Assembly (NCBI GenBank): GCA_937919435.1 | Contig: CALFRR010000072.1 | Span: 1 to 46,009 of the forward strand | Direction: 5' to 3' | From: an uncultured Alphaproteobacteria bacterium | GTDB lineage: Bacteria; Pseudomonadota; Alphaproteobacteria; Rhizobiales; Ancalomicrobiaceae | Length of the DNA: 46,009 bases | Shown: one piece after another, positions 34,135 to 42,900 of the stretch | Numbering within the stretch: position 1 is the first letter of the stretch | Layout: each line of letters starts with the position of its first letter | Translations under genes and position numbers: made by a program | The notes under the pieces: model-generated | The model's input: only the letters and a program-made list of their open reading frames with translations | Databases searched by the model: none | Told to the model about the DNA's origin: nothing

Positions 34135-34941
34135 ATGTCGCTGAAGATCGTCGTCGCCGGTGCCACCGGCTGGGTCGGCCGTGCTCTGATCGGTGCGATC
34201 GCCGCCGCGCCGGATCTCGAACTGGCCGGTGCGGTGTCGCGCAATGGGGCGGGCGGCGATGCGGGAAGCGCCGCGGGGATCGCCCCGCTCGGCGTGACGA
34301 CGGTCGCCACGCTCGGCGAAGCGCTCGCCGTGCCCTCCGACGTGGTGATCGACTACACCAAACCCGACGTCGTCGCCGGCCACGTCGAGACCGCGCTCCG
34401 GGCCGGGCGCCACGTGGTGGTCGGCACCTCGGGGCTCGGCTCGTCCGACTACGCGGCACTCGATGCGCTCGCTCGGGAGAAGAAACTCGGGGTGGTCGCT
34501 GCCGGCAACTTCTCGATCACCGCGACCCTGCTGAAGCGCTTCGCGCTGGAGGCCGCCCGATGGGTCGACGACGTCGAGGTGATCGACTACGCCTCGGCGA
34601 AGAAACCGGACACGCCGTCGGGAACCGGGCGGGAACTCGCCGAAGCACTCTCCGCGGTGCGCCGGCCGGGCACGTCGCTGCCGCCGGAGAGCCTGCGCGG
34701 GCTTCCCGCGACGCGCGGTGCGACGGTCGCCGAGCCGACGCCGATCCAGGTCCATTCGGTGCGGATGCCGGGCTTCGTGCTGTCCTGCGAGGCGATCTTC
34801 GGGGCGCCGGACGAACGGCTGGTGATCCGCCACGATGCCGGATCGTCGGCTGCGCCCTATGTCGCCGGGACGCTGCTGGCGGCCCGCCGGGTGGTCGGCC
34901 GGGTCGGACTGACCCGGGGGCTCGACACGCTGATCGGCTGA
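34135..34941 (+). CDS. DapB-like reductase lacking the catalytic histidines
   Basis: 268-residue homologue of 4-hydroxy-tetrahydrodipicolinate reductase. The Rossmann motif VVAGATGWVGRAL (6-18), VVIDYTKPDVV, VVVGTSGL (95-101), AGNFSITATLL and KPDTPSGTG (157-165) all fit the DapB fold and length. In canonical DapB the last motif is preceded by two catalytic His; here the segment reads DYASAKKPDTPSGTG, with Ala153 and Ser154 in those places while Lys157 is kept. It may therefore be a paralogue with another imine or unsaturated substrate and not the lysine-pathway enzyme. AGAGGAGA precedes the ATG. It follows the hydrolase by 155 bases. Confidence 0.82.
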   Translation: MSLKIVVAGATGWVGRALIGAIAAAPDLELAGAVSRNGAGGDAGSAAGIAPLGVTTVATLGEALAVPSDVVIDYTKPDVVAGHVETALRAGRHVVVGTSGLGSSDYAALDALAREKKLGVVAAGNFSITATLLKRFALEAARWVDDVEVIDYASAKKPDTPSGTGRELAEALSAVRRPGTSLPPESLRGLPATRGATVAEPTPIQVHSVRMPGFVLSCEAIFGAPDERLVIRHDAGSSAAPYVAGTLLAARRVVGRVGLTRGLDTLIG

Positions 34942-34948
34942 TGCCGCC

Positions 34949-34968
34949 TCCCCGCCGGACGGCGGGGA
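34949..34968. terminator. Hairpin between convergent DapB-like and chemoreceptor genes
   Basis: Perfect 8-bp stem TCCCCGCC / GGCGGGGA with a GGAC loop, in the 43-base gap between two convergent stop codons. It is a likely shared terminator, although the U-tracts are weak. Confidence 0.5.
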
Positions 34969-34984
34969 AGCGTGTTCGCTGCTC

Positions 34985-36940
34985 TCAGGCGGCGCGGATC
35001 GCGGTGAAGAAGTCCCGGGTACGGGTCCGCAGGGCGTCGGCCTCCTGGCTCAGGGTCGACGCCGCTTCCCGGACTCCGCCGGCCTTCTCGCCGATGGTGA
35101 TGGAATCGCGGGTGACGCCGCCGACGGTCCGGGTGACCGCATCGGTTCCCTTCGCCGCTTCGGTGACGTTGTGGGCGATCTCCTGGGTGGCGGCACCCTG
35201 CTGCTCGACGGCGGAGGCGATCTCGACGGAGATCGCGTTGATCTCGCGGATCACCTCGCCGATGCTGCCGATCGCGTGGGCCGCCTCGTCGGAGACGGTC
35301 TGCATGGCGGCGATTTGGGTCGAGATCTCCTCGGTCGCGTCGGCGGTCTGCGCGGCGAGCGACTTCACTTCGGTCGCCACCACGGCGAAGCCGCGGCCGG
35401 CCTCGCCGGCACGGGCCGCCTCGATCGTCGCGTTGAGGGCGAGCAGGTTGGTCTGGCCGGCGATGGCGCTGATCAGGCCGACGATCTGGTTGATGCGCTG
35501 GGTCGTCGCCACCAGGCTGCGGACGGTCGCGTCGGTTTCTCCGGCGGTCGTCGCGGCGCGCTCGGCGGTCGTCCGCGAGACGGTGACGCGCCGGGAGATC
35601 TCGCCGATCGAGGCCGCCAACTGCTCGGAAGCCGCAGCGACGGAGCGGACGTTGTGCGCGGCTTCGTCGGAGGCGGTGGAGACGCTCTCGGCATCCCGAC
35701 GGCTGGTCTCGGCGGTCGCCGACATCACCTCGGCGCTCGACGTGAGGGCGGCGGCCGAGCCGGCGACCCGTTCGATCGCGGCGCCGACGTCGCGGTCGAA
35801 GTCGGCGATCAGCCGATCGACGGCGGCGACCCGGCGTTCGCGGCCCTCTGCCTCGGTGCGACGCTCGGATTCGAGCCGCTGGCGCTCCGCCGCGTTCTCC
35901 CTGAAGACCCGCACCGCCTGCGCCATGGCGCCGATCTCGTCGAGACGTTCGGCGCCGGGGATCTCGACGTCGAGGTCGCCGTCGGCGAGGCGGCGCATCA
36001 CGCCGGTGATGGCGACCAGCGGCCGCGCGACGAAACGCGTGAGCAGGAAGGCGAGCAACCCGATCATCACGGCGGCGGCGAGGACGGTCGCGACCACCGC
36101 GATCAGATGGAAGGTGCTCAGCGGCGCGAAGGCGCGGTCGGCGTCGACGATCGTGCCGACGTACCAGCGCACGCCCGGCAGATCGCGGATCGGCGTGAAC
36201 GAGGCGAGGACCGAGCGCCCGCCGGAGGTCGCCTCGCCGACCCTGCCGTCGAGCGGAAGGGCGGTGCCGTCGAAGACGTCGGCGACGGTCTTGCCGATCA
36301 TCGCGGTGTCGTGGTGCAGCATCACCTTGCCCGAGGCGTCGGCGATGAAGGCGCTGCCGAGCCCGCCGAGGTCGATCCCGTCGACCATCGCGACCAGTGC
36401 GTCGAGGCCGAAGTCGACACCGACCACGCCGACGAGGGCATTGCCGTGGCGGATCGGGGCGGCGGCGGAGATCACCACCTTGTTGGTCGCCAGATCGAGA
36501 TAGGGGGCGGTCAGCATCGGGGCTCCGGCCCCGACCGCGTCGCGATACCAGGCCCGTTTGCGCGGGTCGTAGCCCTCCGGCATCTTCGCGGCCGGCGAGA
36601 TCGTGAAGGCTCCGGTCTCGGACCCGAAGTAGGTCGACAGGAACTGCTCGAGCAGGACCGGGCTGGTCAGCGGCTCCTTCGCCTCGGGGCCGCGGGCGGT
36701 CATCTCCGCCGCCACCTGACGGGCGAGCAGGATGCGGCCGGTCAGCCAGTTCTCGATGCCGATCGCCGCCTGGGTGCCGGCCGTGGCGAGGTTGCTCGCG
36801 ACCTGGGCGCGGACCGAAGCGGCCTGTCGCTGGTCGATGACGATCGAGAAGACCGAGAAGCAGACGATGACCGCGGCCGAGGCGATCATCAGAATGCGGT
36901 TCATCAGCCGCGCGTCTTTCCGGTCGGAGAAAGAGGGCAT
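34985..36940 (-). CDS. Methyl-accepting chemotaxis protein with a dCache sensor (predicted amino-acid receptor)
   Basis: 651-residue chemoreceptor: membrane helix 1 at about 13-36, a periplasmic dCache domain (about 37-275), helix 2 at about 277-303, HAMP (about 303-356) and a cytoplasmic signalling domain with the tip IAGQTNLLALNATIEAARAG. In the membrane-distal Cache module the residues Tyr124, Arg129, Trp131, Tyr132, Tyr147, Asp149 and Asp176 have the spacing known for the amino-acid-binding dCache_1AA family (PctA type). The predicted ligands are therefore free amino acids. No CheR-binding pentapeptide ends the protein. It is a lone gene, convergent with the DapB-like gene. Confidence 0.93.
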   Translation of the reverse strand: MPSFSDRKDARLMNRILMIASAAVIVCFSVFSIVIDQRQAASVRAQVASNLATAGTQAAIGIENWLTGRILLARQVAAEMTARGPEAKEPLTSPVLLEQFLSTYFGSETGAFTISPAAKMPEGYDPRKRAWYRDAVGAGAPMLTAPYLDLATNKVVISAAAPIRHGNALVGVVGVDFGLDALVAMVDGIDLGGLGSAFIADASGKVMLHHDTAMIGKTVADVFDGTALPLDGRVGEATSGGRSVLASFTPIRDLPGVRWYVGTIVDADRAFAPLSTFHLIAVVATVLAAAVMIGLLAFLLTRFVARPLVAITGVMRRLADGDLDVEIPGAERLDEIGAMAQAVRVFRENAAERQRLESERRTEAEGRERRVAAVDRLIADFDRDVGAAIERVAGSAAALTSSAEVMSATAETSRRDAESVSTASDEAAHNVRSVAAASEQLAASIGEISRRVTVSRTTAERAATTAGETDATVRSLVATTQRINQIVGLISAIAGQTNLLALNATIEAARAGEAGRGFAVVATEVKSLAAQTADATEEISTQIAAMQTVSDEAAHAIGSIGEVIREINAISVEIASAVEQQGAATQEIAHNVTEAAKGTDAVTRTVGGVTRDSITIGEKAGGVREAASTLSQEADALRTRTRDFFTAIRAA

Positions 36941-37222
36941 TCCAAACTCCCGCGGTGTCGAGGACGGCGGGAACCTCGGATCGCTGGGTTAAGGAGACTT
37001 GAAATTTCACTGTGCAAATCGGCGGCGGGTTCGGCGCGGGCCCTGCCCGGGAGACGCTCGGCGTCCGCCATCCTCTGGAAAACAGCGTAGATCCCCGGCC
37101 GGCCCGCGACACGTCGTCGCTCGCCGTCGATCCGCCGATCTCCGCCGCTCGCGGCAACCGTCCGGCCGGCCGGATCCGGGTCGGTCGGGCGGGCGGGGTC
37201 GGCAAACGTTTCGGGAGACGGT

Positions 37223-38350
37223 TCAGCCGCGCGCCAGGACGCCGCCCGGCATCGGGTGGGGGACACCGGTGGTGCCGGGGAAGGACAGCGGCAGGCCGTC
37301 GAGGTGGCGCACCGCGAGATGGGCGAAGGCCTGGGCCTCCAGGAAGTCGACCGACCAGCCGATCTCGTCGGCGCGGGTCACCGGCACGCCGGTGCGGGTG
37401 GCGATCATCTCGAGCAGCGTCGGATTGTGGGCGCCGCCGCCGGCGACGATCAGCCGCTTCGGCTTCTCCGGCACGATCGCGAGGCCGCGGGCGACCGCGG
37501 CGGCGGTGAAGGCGGTGAGCGTCGCCGCTCCGTCCTCGAGCCTCAGATGCGACACCGCCGCCGCCCCGAAGGCGGCGCGGTCGAGCGACTTCGGGGCCGG
37601 CAGATCGAAGAACGGATGGGCGAGCAGGGTCTCGACCACGGTTTCGTCGACCGCACCGGCGGCGGCGTATCTGCCGTCGCGGTCGATCGGGCGGCCGGTC
37701 CTGGCGAGGCACCATTCGTCGATCGGGCCGTTGCCGGGGCCGCAGTCGAAGGCGACGAGATCGCCGGCGGTCGGCTCCGCGCCGGGGGCGCAGCCGATCC
37801 AGGTCAGGTTGGCGACGCCACCGAGATTGAGGACGGCGATCGGACGGGCGGCGTCGAGGTTGGCGGCGAGTGCGGCATGCCAGATCGGCACCAGCGGCGC
37901 CCCCTCGCCGCCATGGGCGACGTCGGCGGCGCGGAAGTCGTAGACGACGGGGATGCCGGTGGCCCGCGACAGGGCGAGGCCGTCGCCGAGCTGGATGGTC
38001 AGCCGGCGGGCCGGAGCGTGGAACACCGTCTGGCCGTGAAAGCCGAGTACCGCGACGTCGTCCGGGCGCAGTCCCGCGTCGAACAGGAAGGTCAGCACCG
38101 CATCGGCATGCGCGGCGGTGACGATGCCTTCGGCGGTCCGGAGAGCTTCGGGCCGTGCGGTCCGGTCGGTCACGTCCTTCGCCACCTCGACGGCGCGGCG
38201 GATCGCGGCCTTCTCGCCGTCGCCGTAGGGCCGGAACAGCGTGCGGCCGAAACCGAGCGCCCGCTTTCCGTCGGTCTCGATCGCGGCGACGTCGACGCCG
38301 TCCATCGAGGTGCCGCTCATCAGTCCGATCGCCACGCGCGCGCCGCTCAT
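37223..38350 (-). CDS. anmK: Anhydro-N-acetylmuramic acid kinase AnmK
   Basis: Phosphorylates and opens 1,6-anhydro-MurNAc to MurNAc-6-phosphate in peptidoglycan recycling. The 375 residues match the family length. The N-terminal phosphate-binding motif GLMSGTSMDGVDVAAI (9-24), GFHGQTVFH, LNLGGVANLTW and the C-terminal IVAGGGAHNPTLLEMI are characteristic. It is divergent from tyrS with a 115-base gap, a pair conserved in Rhizobiales. Confidence 0.96.
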   Translation of the reverse strand: MSGARVAIGLMSGTSMDGVDVAAIETDGKRALGFGRTLFRPYGDGEKAAIRRAVEVAKDVTDRTARPEALRTAEGIVTAAHADAVLTFLFDAGLRPDDVAVLGFHGQTVFHAPARRLTIQLGDGLALSRATGIPVVYDFRAADVAHGGEGAPLVPIWHAALAANLDAARPIAVLNLGGVANLTWIGCAPGAEPTAGDLVAFDCGPGNGPIDEWCLARTGRPIDRDGRYAAAGAVDETVVETLLAHPFFDLPAPKSLDRAAFGAAAVSHLRLEDGAATLTAFTAAAVARGLAIVPEKPKRLIVAGGGAHNPTLLEMIATRTGVPVTRADEIGWSVDFLEAQAFAHLAVRHLDGLPLSFPGTTGVPHPMPGGVLARG

Positions 38351-38465
38351 GTCCTCTTCCTTCGCCGATCCGGGCGGCGCCTCGGGGGTGCCATTCGGAC
38401 GCCCGAGATGCTATTGAGCCCGCCGAGGGTCACCCTCGTCTTCCATACCCAAGGTTCAGCCGATC

Positions 38466-39713
38466 ATGACCGCGTTCAAGTCCGAATTTCTCCGCGTTCT
38501 CGCAGAACGCGGCTTCGTGCACCAGATCTCCGATGCGGAAGGCCTCGACAAGGCCTTCCTGAGTGGTCCGGTCACGGCGTATATCGGATTCGACGCCACC
38601 GCGCCGAGCCTCCATGCCGGGTCGCTGATCCAGATCATGATGCTGCACTGGATGCAGGAGACGGGACATCGGCCGATCGCGCTGATGGGCGGCGGCACCA
38701 CGATGCTCGGCGATCCGTCGTTCAAGGACGAGGCGCGCAAGCTGCTGTCGGTCGAAGACATCGACAGCAATCTCGCCGGCATCCGCCGCGTCTTCTCGAA
38801 GTTCCTCGACTTCGACGGCGGCCGGGCGATCATGGCCAACAACGCCGACTGGCTGCGCCACCTCAACTACGTCGAGTTCCTGCGCGACGTCGGCCGGCAC
38901 TTCTCGGTCAATCGGATGCTGAGCTTCGATTCGGTCAAGCTCCGGCTCGATCGGGAGCAGTCGCTGTCGTTCCTCGAATTCAACTACATGATCCTGCAGG
39001 CCTACGACTTCGTCGAACTGTACCGGCGCCACGGCTGCATCCTGCAGATGGGCGGCTCCGACCAGTGGGGCAACATCGTCAACGGCATCGATCTCGGCCG
39101 GCGGCTCGAGGACAGGCAGTTCTACTGTCTGACGACGCCGCTGCTCACCACCTCGTCGGGCGCCAAGATGGGCAAGACGGCCTCCGGTGCGGTCTGGCTG
39201 GAGGCGGATCTGCTCTCGCCCTACGACTACTGGCAATACTGGCGCAACACCGAGGACGCCGACGTCGGCCGCTTCCTGAAGCTCTACACCAAGCTGCCGA
39301 TGGACGAGATCGCCCGGCTCGCCGCGCTCGGCGGATCGGAGATCAACGACGCCAAGAAGATCCTGGCGACCGAGATCACCGCGCTGGTGCACGGCCGGGC
39401 CGCGGCGGAGACCGCCGCCGAGACGGCGCGCGCCACCTTCGAGGAAGGCCGGCTCGCCGCCGACCTGCCGACGGTGGAGATCGCGCGGGCCGAGCTCGAG
39501 GCCGGTCTCGGGGTGCTCGCCGCCTTCGTCCGGGCGGGGCTCGCCGCGTCGAACGGCGAGGCGCGGCGTCTCGTCCAGGGCGGCGCGGTCAAGGTCAACG
39601 ACGTCGCGGTCGCCGACGACCGGGCGAAGCTCGGCCTCGGCGACCTGACCGCCGACGGTGTGATCAAGCTGTCGTCCGGCAAGAAGAAGCACGTGCTGCT
39701 GAAGCCGATGTGA
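38466..39713 (+). CDS. tyrS: Tyrosyl-tRNA synthetase
   Basis: Class I synthetase charging tRNA-Tyr. The 415 residues contain the HIGH-type motif SLHAGSL (48-54), the tyrosine-pocket block GGSDQWGNIVNG, the KMSKS-type motif KMGKT (234-238) and a C-terminal S4 RNA-binding domain from about 345. ATG 38466 gives MTAFKSEFLRVLAERGF, the family N-terminus. A strong terminator follows directly. Confidence 0.97.
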   Translation: MTAFKSEFLRVLAERGFVHQISDAEGLDKAFLSGPVTAYIGFDATAPSLHAGSLIQIMMLHWMQETGHRPIALMGGGTTMLGDPSFKDEARKLLSVEDIDSNLAGIRRVFSKFLDFDGGRAIMANNADWLRHLNYVEFLRDVGRHFSVNRMLSFDSVKLRLDREQSLSFLEFNYMILQAYDFVELYRRHGCILQMGGSDQWGNIVNGIDLGRRLEDRQFYCLTTPLLTTSSGAKMGKTASGAVWLEADLLSPYDYWQYWRNTEDADVGRFLKLYTKLPMDEIARLAALGGSEINDAKKILATEITALVHGRAAAETAAETARATFEEGRLAADLPTVEIARAELEAGLGVLAAFVRAGLAASNGEARRLVQGGAVKVNDVAVADDRAKLGLGDLTADGVIKLSSGKKKHVLLKPM

Positions 39714-40088
39714 GGGGCAGAGAACCGGTGCGGGTAGGTACCCGCACCGGTTCTTCCCTCGGTCACGGCGATCGGTGGGGCGGGTCGTCCGGGACCGCTC
39801 GAGGGTGGCCCCGCTCCCACGCTCATCTCGAACACTGTCAGCCGTTTCCCGGCCCGGTCCAGCCGGCGACCATCCGCCCGGATTGCCCGGAGACGCCGCC
39901 CTCTGGACAAGCTCGCCGTGCGGGATTATCACCCCGCCCATCGGTCGGCAGTTCACCGAGGCGTCGCCACCCGCAAGGGGGCTAGACCTGCCAGCTTCCC
40001 ACGACGTTCGACACTCGCTCCGAGCCGTGCCGTCGTCGACAAGGGCGACCATCGACGGATCCTCGCGGCACGCGCACGAGGTCGAACG
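39714..40088. other. 375-base gap between tyrS and the DUF2087 gene
   Basis: Starts with the tyrS terminator (39721-39754). The rest, about 330 bases, shows no recognisable gene or structured RNA; an in-frame upstream extension of the DUF2087 gene exists from about 39918 but has no support beyond being open. Confidence 0.55.
39721..39754 (+). terminator. Rho-independent terminator of tyrS
   Basis: Perfect 15-bp stem AGAACCGGTGCGGGT / ACCCGCACCGGTTCT with an AGGT tetraloop, beginning 8 bases after the tyrS stop. The pyrimidine tail is short (TCCCTC). Confidence 0.8.
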
Positions 40089-40637
40089 ATGTCCAGAACT
40101 CCCCTCCCCTTCGCCGCGGCCGACGTCGCGGCGCTCGCCCGTTCGCTCGAACGCCAGATCGCCGCGCACGACGACGGCCGTCCCGGCCACGTCGAGATGC
40201 TCAACATGCTGGCGCGGGCCGGCGGATTTTCGAACTTCCAGCACTTCCGCACCCAGGCCGAGGCGGTGGCGGCGCTCGGCGAGCCGGTCGCCCCGGCGCC
40301 GCTCGACCTGCGGCGGCTGGCCAAGCTCGCCGGCTATTTCGACGGCGCCGGACGGCTGACGCGCTGGCCGGGCAAGGCGAACCACCGCACCGACTGTCTG
40401 TGGGTGATGTGGTCGCGACTGCCGGCGCGGTCGGTGATGCACGAGCGCGAGGTCAATCAGCGGCTGAACGGGGAGCACCTGTTCGGCGATCACGCCCTGA
40501 TCCGGCGCGAACTGGTCGACCGCGGGATGATGTGGCGCACCTTCGACGGCACCGAATATCGACGGATCGAACTGCCGCCGCCGCCGGAGGCCCGCGCCCT
40601 CGTCCGCCTCCTGGCGCCGCGGCTGCGCAGCCGCTGA
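40089..40637 (+). CDS. DUF2087 domain protein
   Basis: 182 residues. The C-terminal half (about 80-170) fits DUF2087: LAGYFDGAGRLTRWPGKANH, a VNQRLNGEHLFGDHALIRRE helix-turn-helix-like segment, and LVDRGMMWRTFDGTEYRRI. The N-terminal half (ARSLERQIA, MLARAGGFSNFQHF) resembles the short helical module found before DUF2087 in related proteins. DUF2087 proteins are often called transcriptional regulators, but function is not established. ATG 40089 is preceded by GAGG at about 10 bases. It is probably cotranscribed with the hydrolase gene 17 bases downstream. Confidence 0.85.
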   Translation: MSRTPLPFAAADVAALARSLERQIAAHDDGRPGHVEMLNMLARAGGFSNFQHFRTQAEAVAALGEPVAPAPLDLRRLAKLAGYFDGAGRLTRWPGKANHRTDCLWVMWSRLPARSVMHEREVNQRLNGEHLFGDHALIRRELVDRGMMWRTFDGTEYRRIELPPPPEARALVRLLAPRLRSR

Positions 40638-40654
40638 CGCCGGGAGGGACGACG

Positions 40655-41605
40655 ATGACCACGGCTCCCGATCCCGCGGCGCGGCGACACGCCGCGGCGG
40701 CGATCCTCGCCTCGTTCCGGCTCGCTCCGCCGGACGGCGGCCTCGAACATGCGATCCGCGGCGACGGGTTTCCCGTCGTCGCTCTCCACGGCGGCCTCGG
40801 CGGGTGGGATCAGAGCGCGCTGCTCGCCCATCTGCTCTGCCGCGATCTCCCGGTCCGGGCGATCGCAGTGTCGCGGCCGGGCCATCTCGGATCGCCCGCC
40901 GGCCACGGCCGCACCGCCGCCGAACAGGCCGACGCGGTCGTTCGGCTGCTCGACCGCCTCGCCGTCGGCCGGGCACTCGTCGCGGCGATCTCGGGCGGCG
41001 GGCCGACGGCGCTGGCGCTCGCCGAACGGCACCCTCACCGGATCGCCGGGCTGATCCTGGTCTCGGCGGCGACCGATCGGCTGATGCCGAACCTGCCGTT
41101 GCGCTTCAGCCTGATGCGGTTCGCGGCACGGTTTCCCGGTCTCCTCGGGTGGCTCGCGGCGCGCGATGCGGCCGATCCGGCGGCCGCCGACCGGCGTGGG
41201 CTGCCCGATCCGATCGCGCGGGCCCGGGTGCTCGGCGATCCGGACACCGCGGCGGCACTGTCGGCGCTCCGGGCCACGCTGTTCGATCGGATGGCCGAAC
41301 GGTTGCCGGGGCTCGACATCGATCTCGCGGTCTGCGCGGCTCGGCGGACGCCGGGCTTCGCGACGCTCGATCTGCCGAGCCTGATCGTCCACGCGGTCGA
41401 CGACCCGGTGGTGCCGCACGCGTTCTCTGCGGCGCTCGCCGAGGCGATCCCGGGGGCGGAGCTCTTGTCGCTGCCCACCGGTGGACACATGGCGCTGTTC
41501 GTCCACCGGGCGGCGATCGCGGCGCGGGTGGCCGTGTTGGTCGAACGGCTCGCTCAATCGGCGGGGCGGATGCGGACCTGCACGTCGGAGGGCCGCGCCG
41601 TGTAG
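40655..41605 (+). CDS. Alpha/beta hydrolase
   Basis: 316-residue alpha/beta hydrolase fold protein. Oxyanion-region motif ALHGGLGGW, SRPGHLGSP, nucleophile elbow AAISGGGPTAL (first Gly of GxSxG replaced by Ala), Asp in HAVDDPVVP and His in TGGHMALF. This is the arrangement of COG0596 enzymes; the substrate is unknown. ATG 40655 has GGGAGGGA upstream. Its 3' end overlaps the convergent modD by 52 bases, so the last 17 residues are read from sequence that also encodes the ModD C-terminus. Confidence 0.88.
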   Translation: MTTAPDPAARRHAAAAILASFRLAPPDGGLEHAIRGDGFPVVALHGGLGGWDQSALLAHLLCRDLPVRAIAVSRPGHLGSPAGHGRTAAEQADAVVRLLDRLAVGRALVAAISGGGPTALALAERHPHRIAGLILVSAATDRLMPNLPLRFSLMRFAARFPGLLGWLAARDAADPAAADRRGLPDPIARARVLGDPDTAAALSALRATLFDRMAERLPGLDIDLAVCAARRTPGFATLDLPSLIVHAVDDPVVPHAFSAALAEAIPGAELLSLPTGGHMALFVHRAAIAARVAVLVERLAQSAGRMRTCTSEGRAV

Positions 41606-42408
41606 GGCCACGACGTGACGATGACGTCGGCGCCCGCGGCCGCGTAGGCGCCGGCGTTCTCCGGATGGATGCCGCCGGCGGCGACCACCACCGGCCTAAC
41701 GGTCCTGCCGGCGAGACGGGCGACCACCTCGGCGACGGCGGTGGGGGCGAACTTCTCCAGTTGCAGCGCGTCCCAGCCGGCGTCGGCCGCGGCGATCGCC
41801 TCGTCGGGGGTCGCCACTTCGGTGACCAGCTTCTTCTCCGGGGCGACCGCCCGCAGGCGGGCGACCGCCTCGCGCGGCGGGACGTCGGCGAGGAAGGCGC
41901 GGTGTTCGGCGAACTCCAGCACCGTTTCGGAGAGCCCGAGCCGGTGAGCGATCGCGCCCCCGGCCCTGACCGCTCCGATCTGTAGGCGACGGGCGCCGGC
42001 CAGTGTCTTGCGGGTGCAGGCGACGGGGATGCGGCGGCCGTCGGGCGCGACCGCGGCGGCGACCACCGCGCTCGCCGCACCGGCGATGCCGGAGAGGATC
42101 TCCATCACCGTCTGCGCCTGTTTCCAGGCGAGGTGCAGAGCACCGGCGGTGCCGGTGGCGACCAGCAGTTCTGTTCCGGCGGCGACCCGGTCGCCGTCGT
42201 CGACGGCGAGACGGGCGGAGCCTCCGGCGACGCGGATCAGCCCCTCGGCGACACGGATGCCGGCGACCACCATGTCGCCGCGGGCGGAAAACCGCATGAC
42301 GGCGGGCCGTGCGGCGATGCCGAGACCGCAAGTGGTCAGATCGCCGTGGGGGGCGTCCTCGGCGAGGAGGGTTTCGAGTTCGGTGGTGGTGAGTGTAAGA
42401 TCGTTCAC
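41554..42408 (-). CDS. modD: ModD, molybdenum-region nicotinate-nucleotide pyrophosphorylase homologue
   Basis: 284-residue member of the quinolinate phosphoribosyltransferase (NadC) fold family found in mod regions; its exact role in molybdenum metabolism is not established. The NadC-type blocks are APHGDLTTCGLGI near the N-terminus, the helix LSGIAGAAS, CTRKTLAGARRLQIGAVRAGG in the centre, and VVVAAGGIHPENAGAYAAAG. GTG 42408 (reading VNDLTLTTTELE) is chosen because GGAG lies 8 bases before it and the length fits the family; a GTG three codons upstream is the alternative. It is divergent from the ModE-type gene, 35 bases apart. Confidence 0.9.
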   Translation of the reverse strand: MNDLTLTTTELETLLAEDAPHGDLTTCGLGIAARPAVMRFSARGDMVVAGIRVAEGLIRVAGGSARLAVDDGDRVAAGTELLVATGTAGALHLAWKQAQTVMEILSGIAGAASAVVAAAVAPDGRRIPVACTRKTLAGARRLQIGAVRAGGAIAHRLGLSETVLEFAEHRAFLADVPPREAVARLRAVAPEKKLVTEVATPDEAIAAADAGWDALQLEKFAPTAVAEVVARLAGRTVRPVVVAAGGIHPENAGAYAAAGADVIVTSWPYTARPSDVQVRIRPAD

Positions 42409-42443
42409 CGGAGTCACTCCATTCCGATCCGAAAGGGCCGATC

Positions 42444-42890
42444 GTGTCCGACGTCGTCCATCAGATGAAACCGGCGCGGTCCGCACCGCTCGCCGCCGCC
42501 CGACCGCGTCTGCGGATCGGTTTCGGCGCTTCGCTGCGGCTCGGACCGGGCAAGATCGACCTGATCGAGGCGATCGCCGAGACCGGTTCGATCACCGCGG
42601 CGGCGCGGTCGATGGGCATGTCGTATCGCCGTGCCTGGGTGCTGGTCGACGAGACCAACCGGATCTTCGAAACGCCGCTGGTGGTCGCCTCGGCCGGCGG
42701 GCAGCACGGCGGCGGTGCACGGGTCACCGAGTTCGGGCTCGACGTCGTCGCCGCCTGGCGGCGGATCGAGGCGAAGACCCGAGCGGCGATCGACGCCGAG
42801 TTCTCGCCCTTCGCCGATCGGCTGGTCGACTTCACCCGCGACGGCGGCACTCCCGCCCCGGCAGAGGACGCGGTCGACCGGTCGGCCTGA
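42444..42890 (+). CDS. modE: ModE-type molybdate-region regulator, DNA-binding domain only
   Basis: 148 residues with the ModE N-terminal winged helix-turn-helix: LRLGPGKIDLIEAIAETG, the recognition region SITAAARSMGMSYRRAWVLV, and a conserved GGGARVTEFGLDVV wing. The C-terminal molybdate-binding TOBE repeats of E. coli ModE are absent, as in many short ModE proteins of alphaproteobacteria. GTG 42444 is preceded by AAAGGG; ATG 42465 is a possible alternative. Its 3' end faces modC, 10 bases away. It probably controls modD and mop-modABC (inference). Confidence 0.88.
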   Translation: MSDVVHQMKPARSAPLAAARPRLRIGFGASLRLGPGKIDLIEAIAETGSITAAARSMGMSYRRAWVLVDETNRIFETPLVVASAGGQHGGGARVTEFGLDVVAAWRRIEAKTRAAIDAEFSPFADRLVDFTRDGGTPAPAEDAVDRSA

Positions 42891-42900
42891 GCGGCGGCGC

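Noticed and set aside
36941..37010. GGTTAAGG and TTAACC-like strings upstream of the dCache chemoreceptor gene as a CtrA site
   Set aside because: Only one half-site is present; the second TTAA at the seven-base spacing is missing.
39755..40088. Small RNA or extra gene in the tyrS/DUF2087 gap
   Set aside because: No stable multi-stem structure or recognisable protein; the open upstream extension of the DUF2087 frame has no ribosome-binding site.
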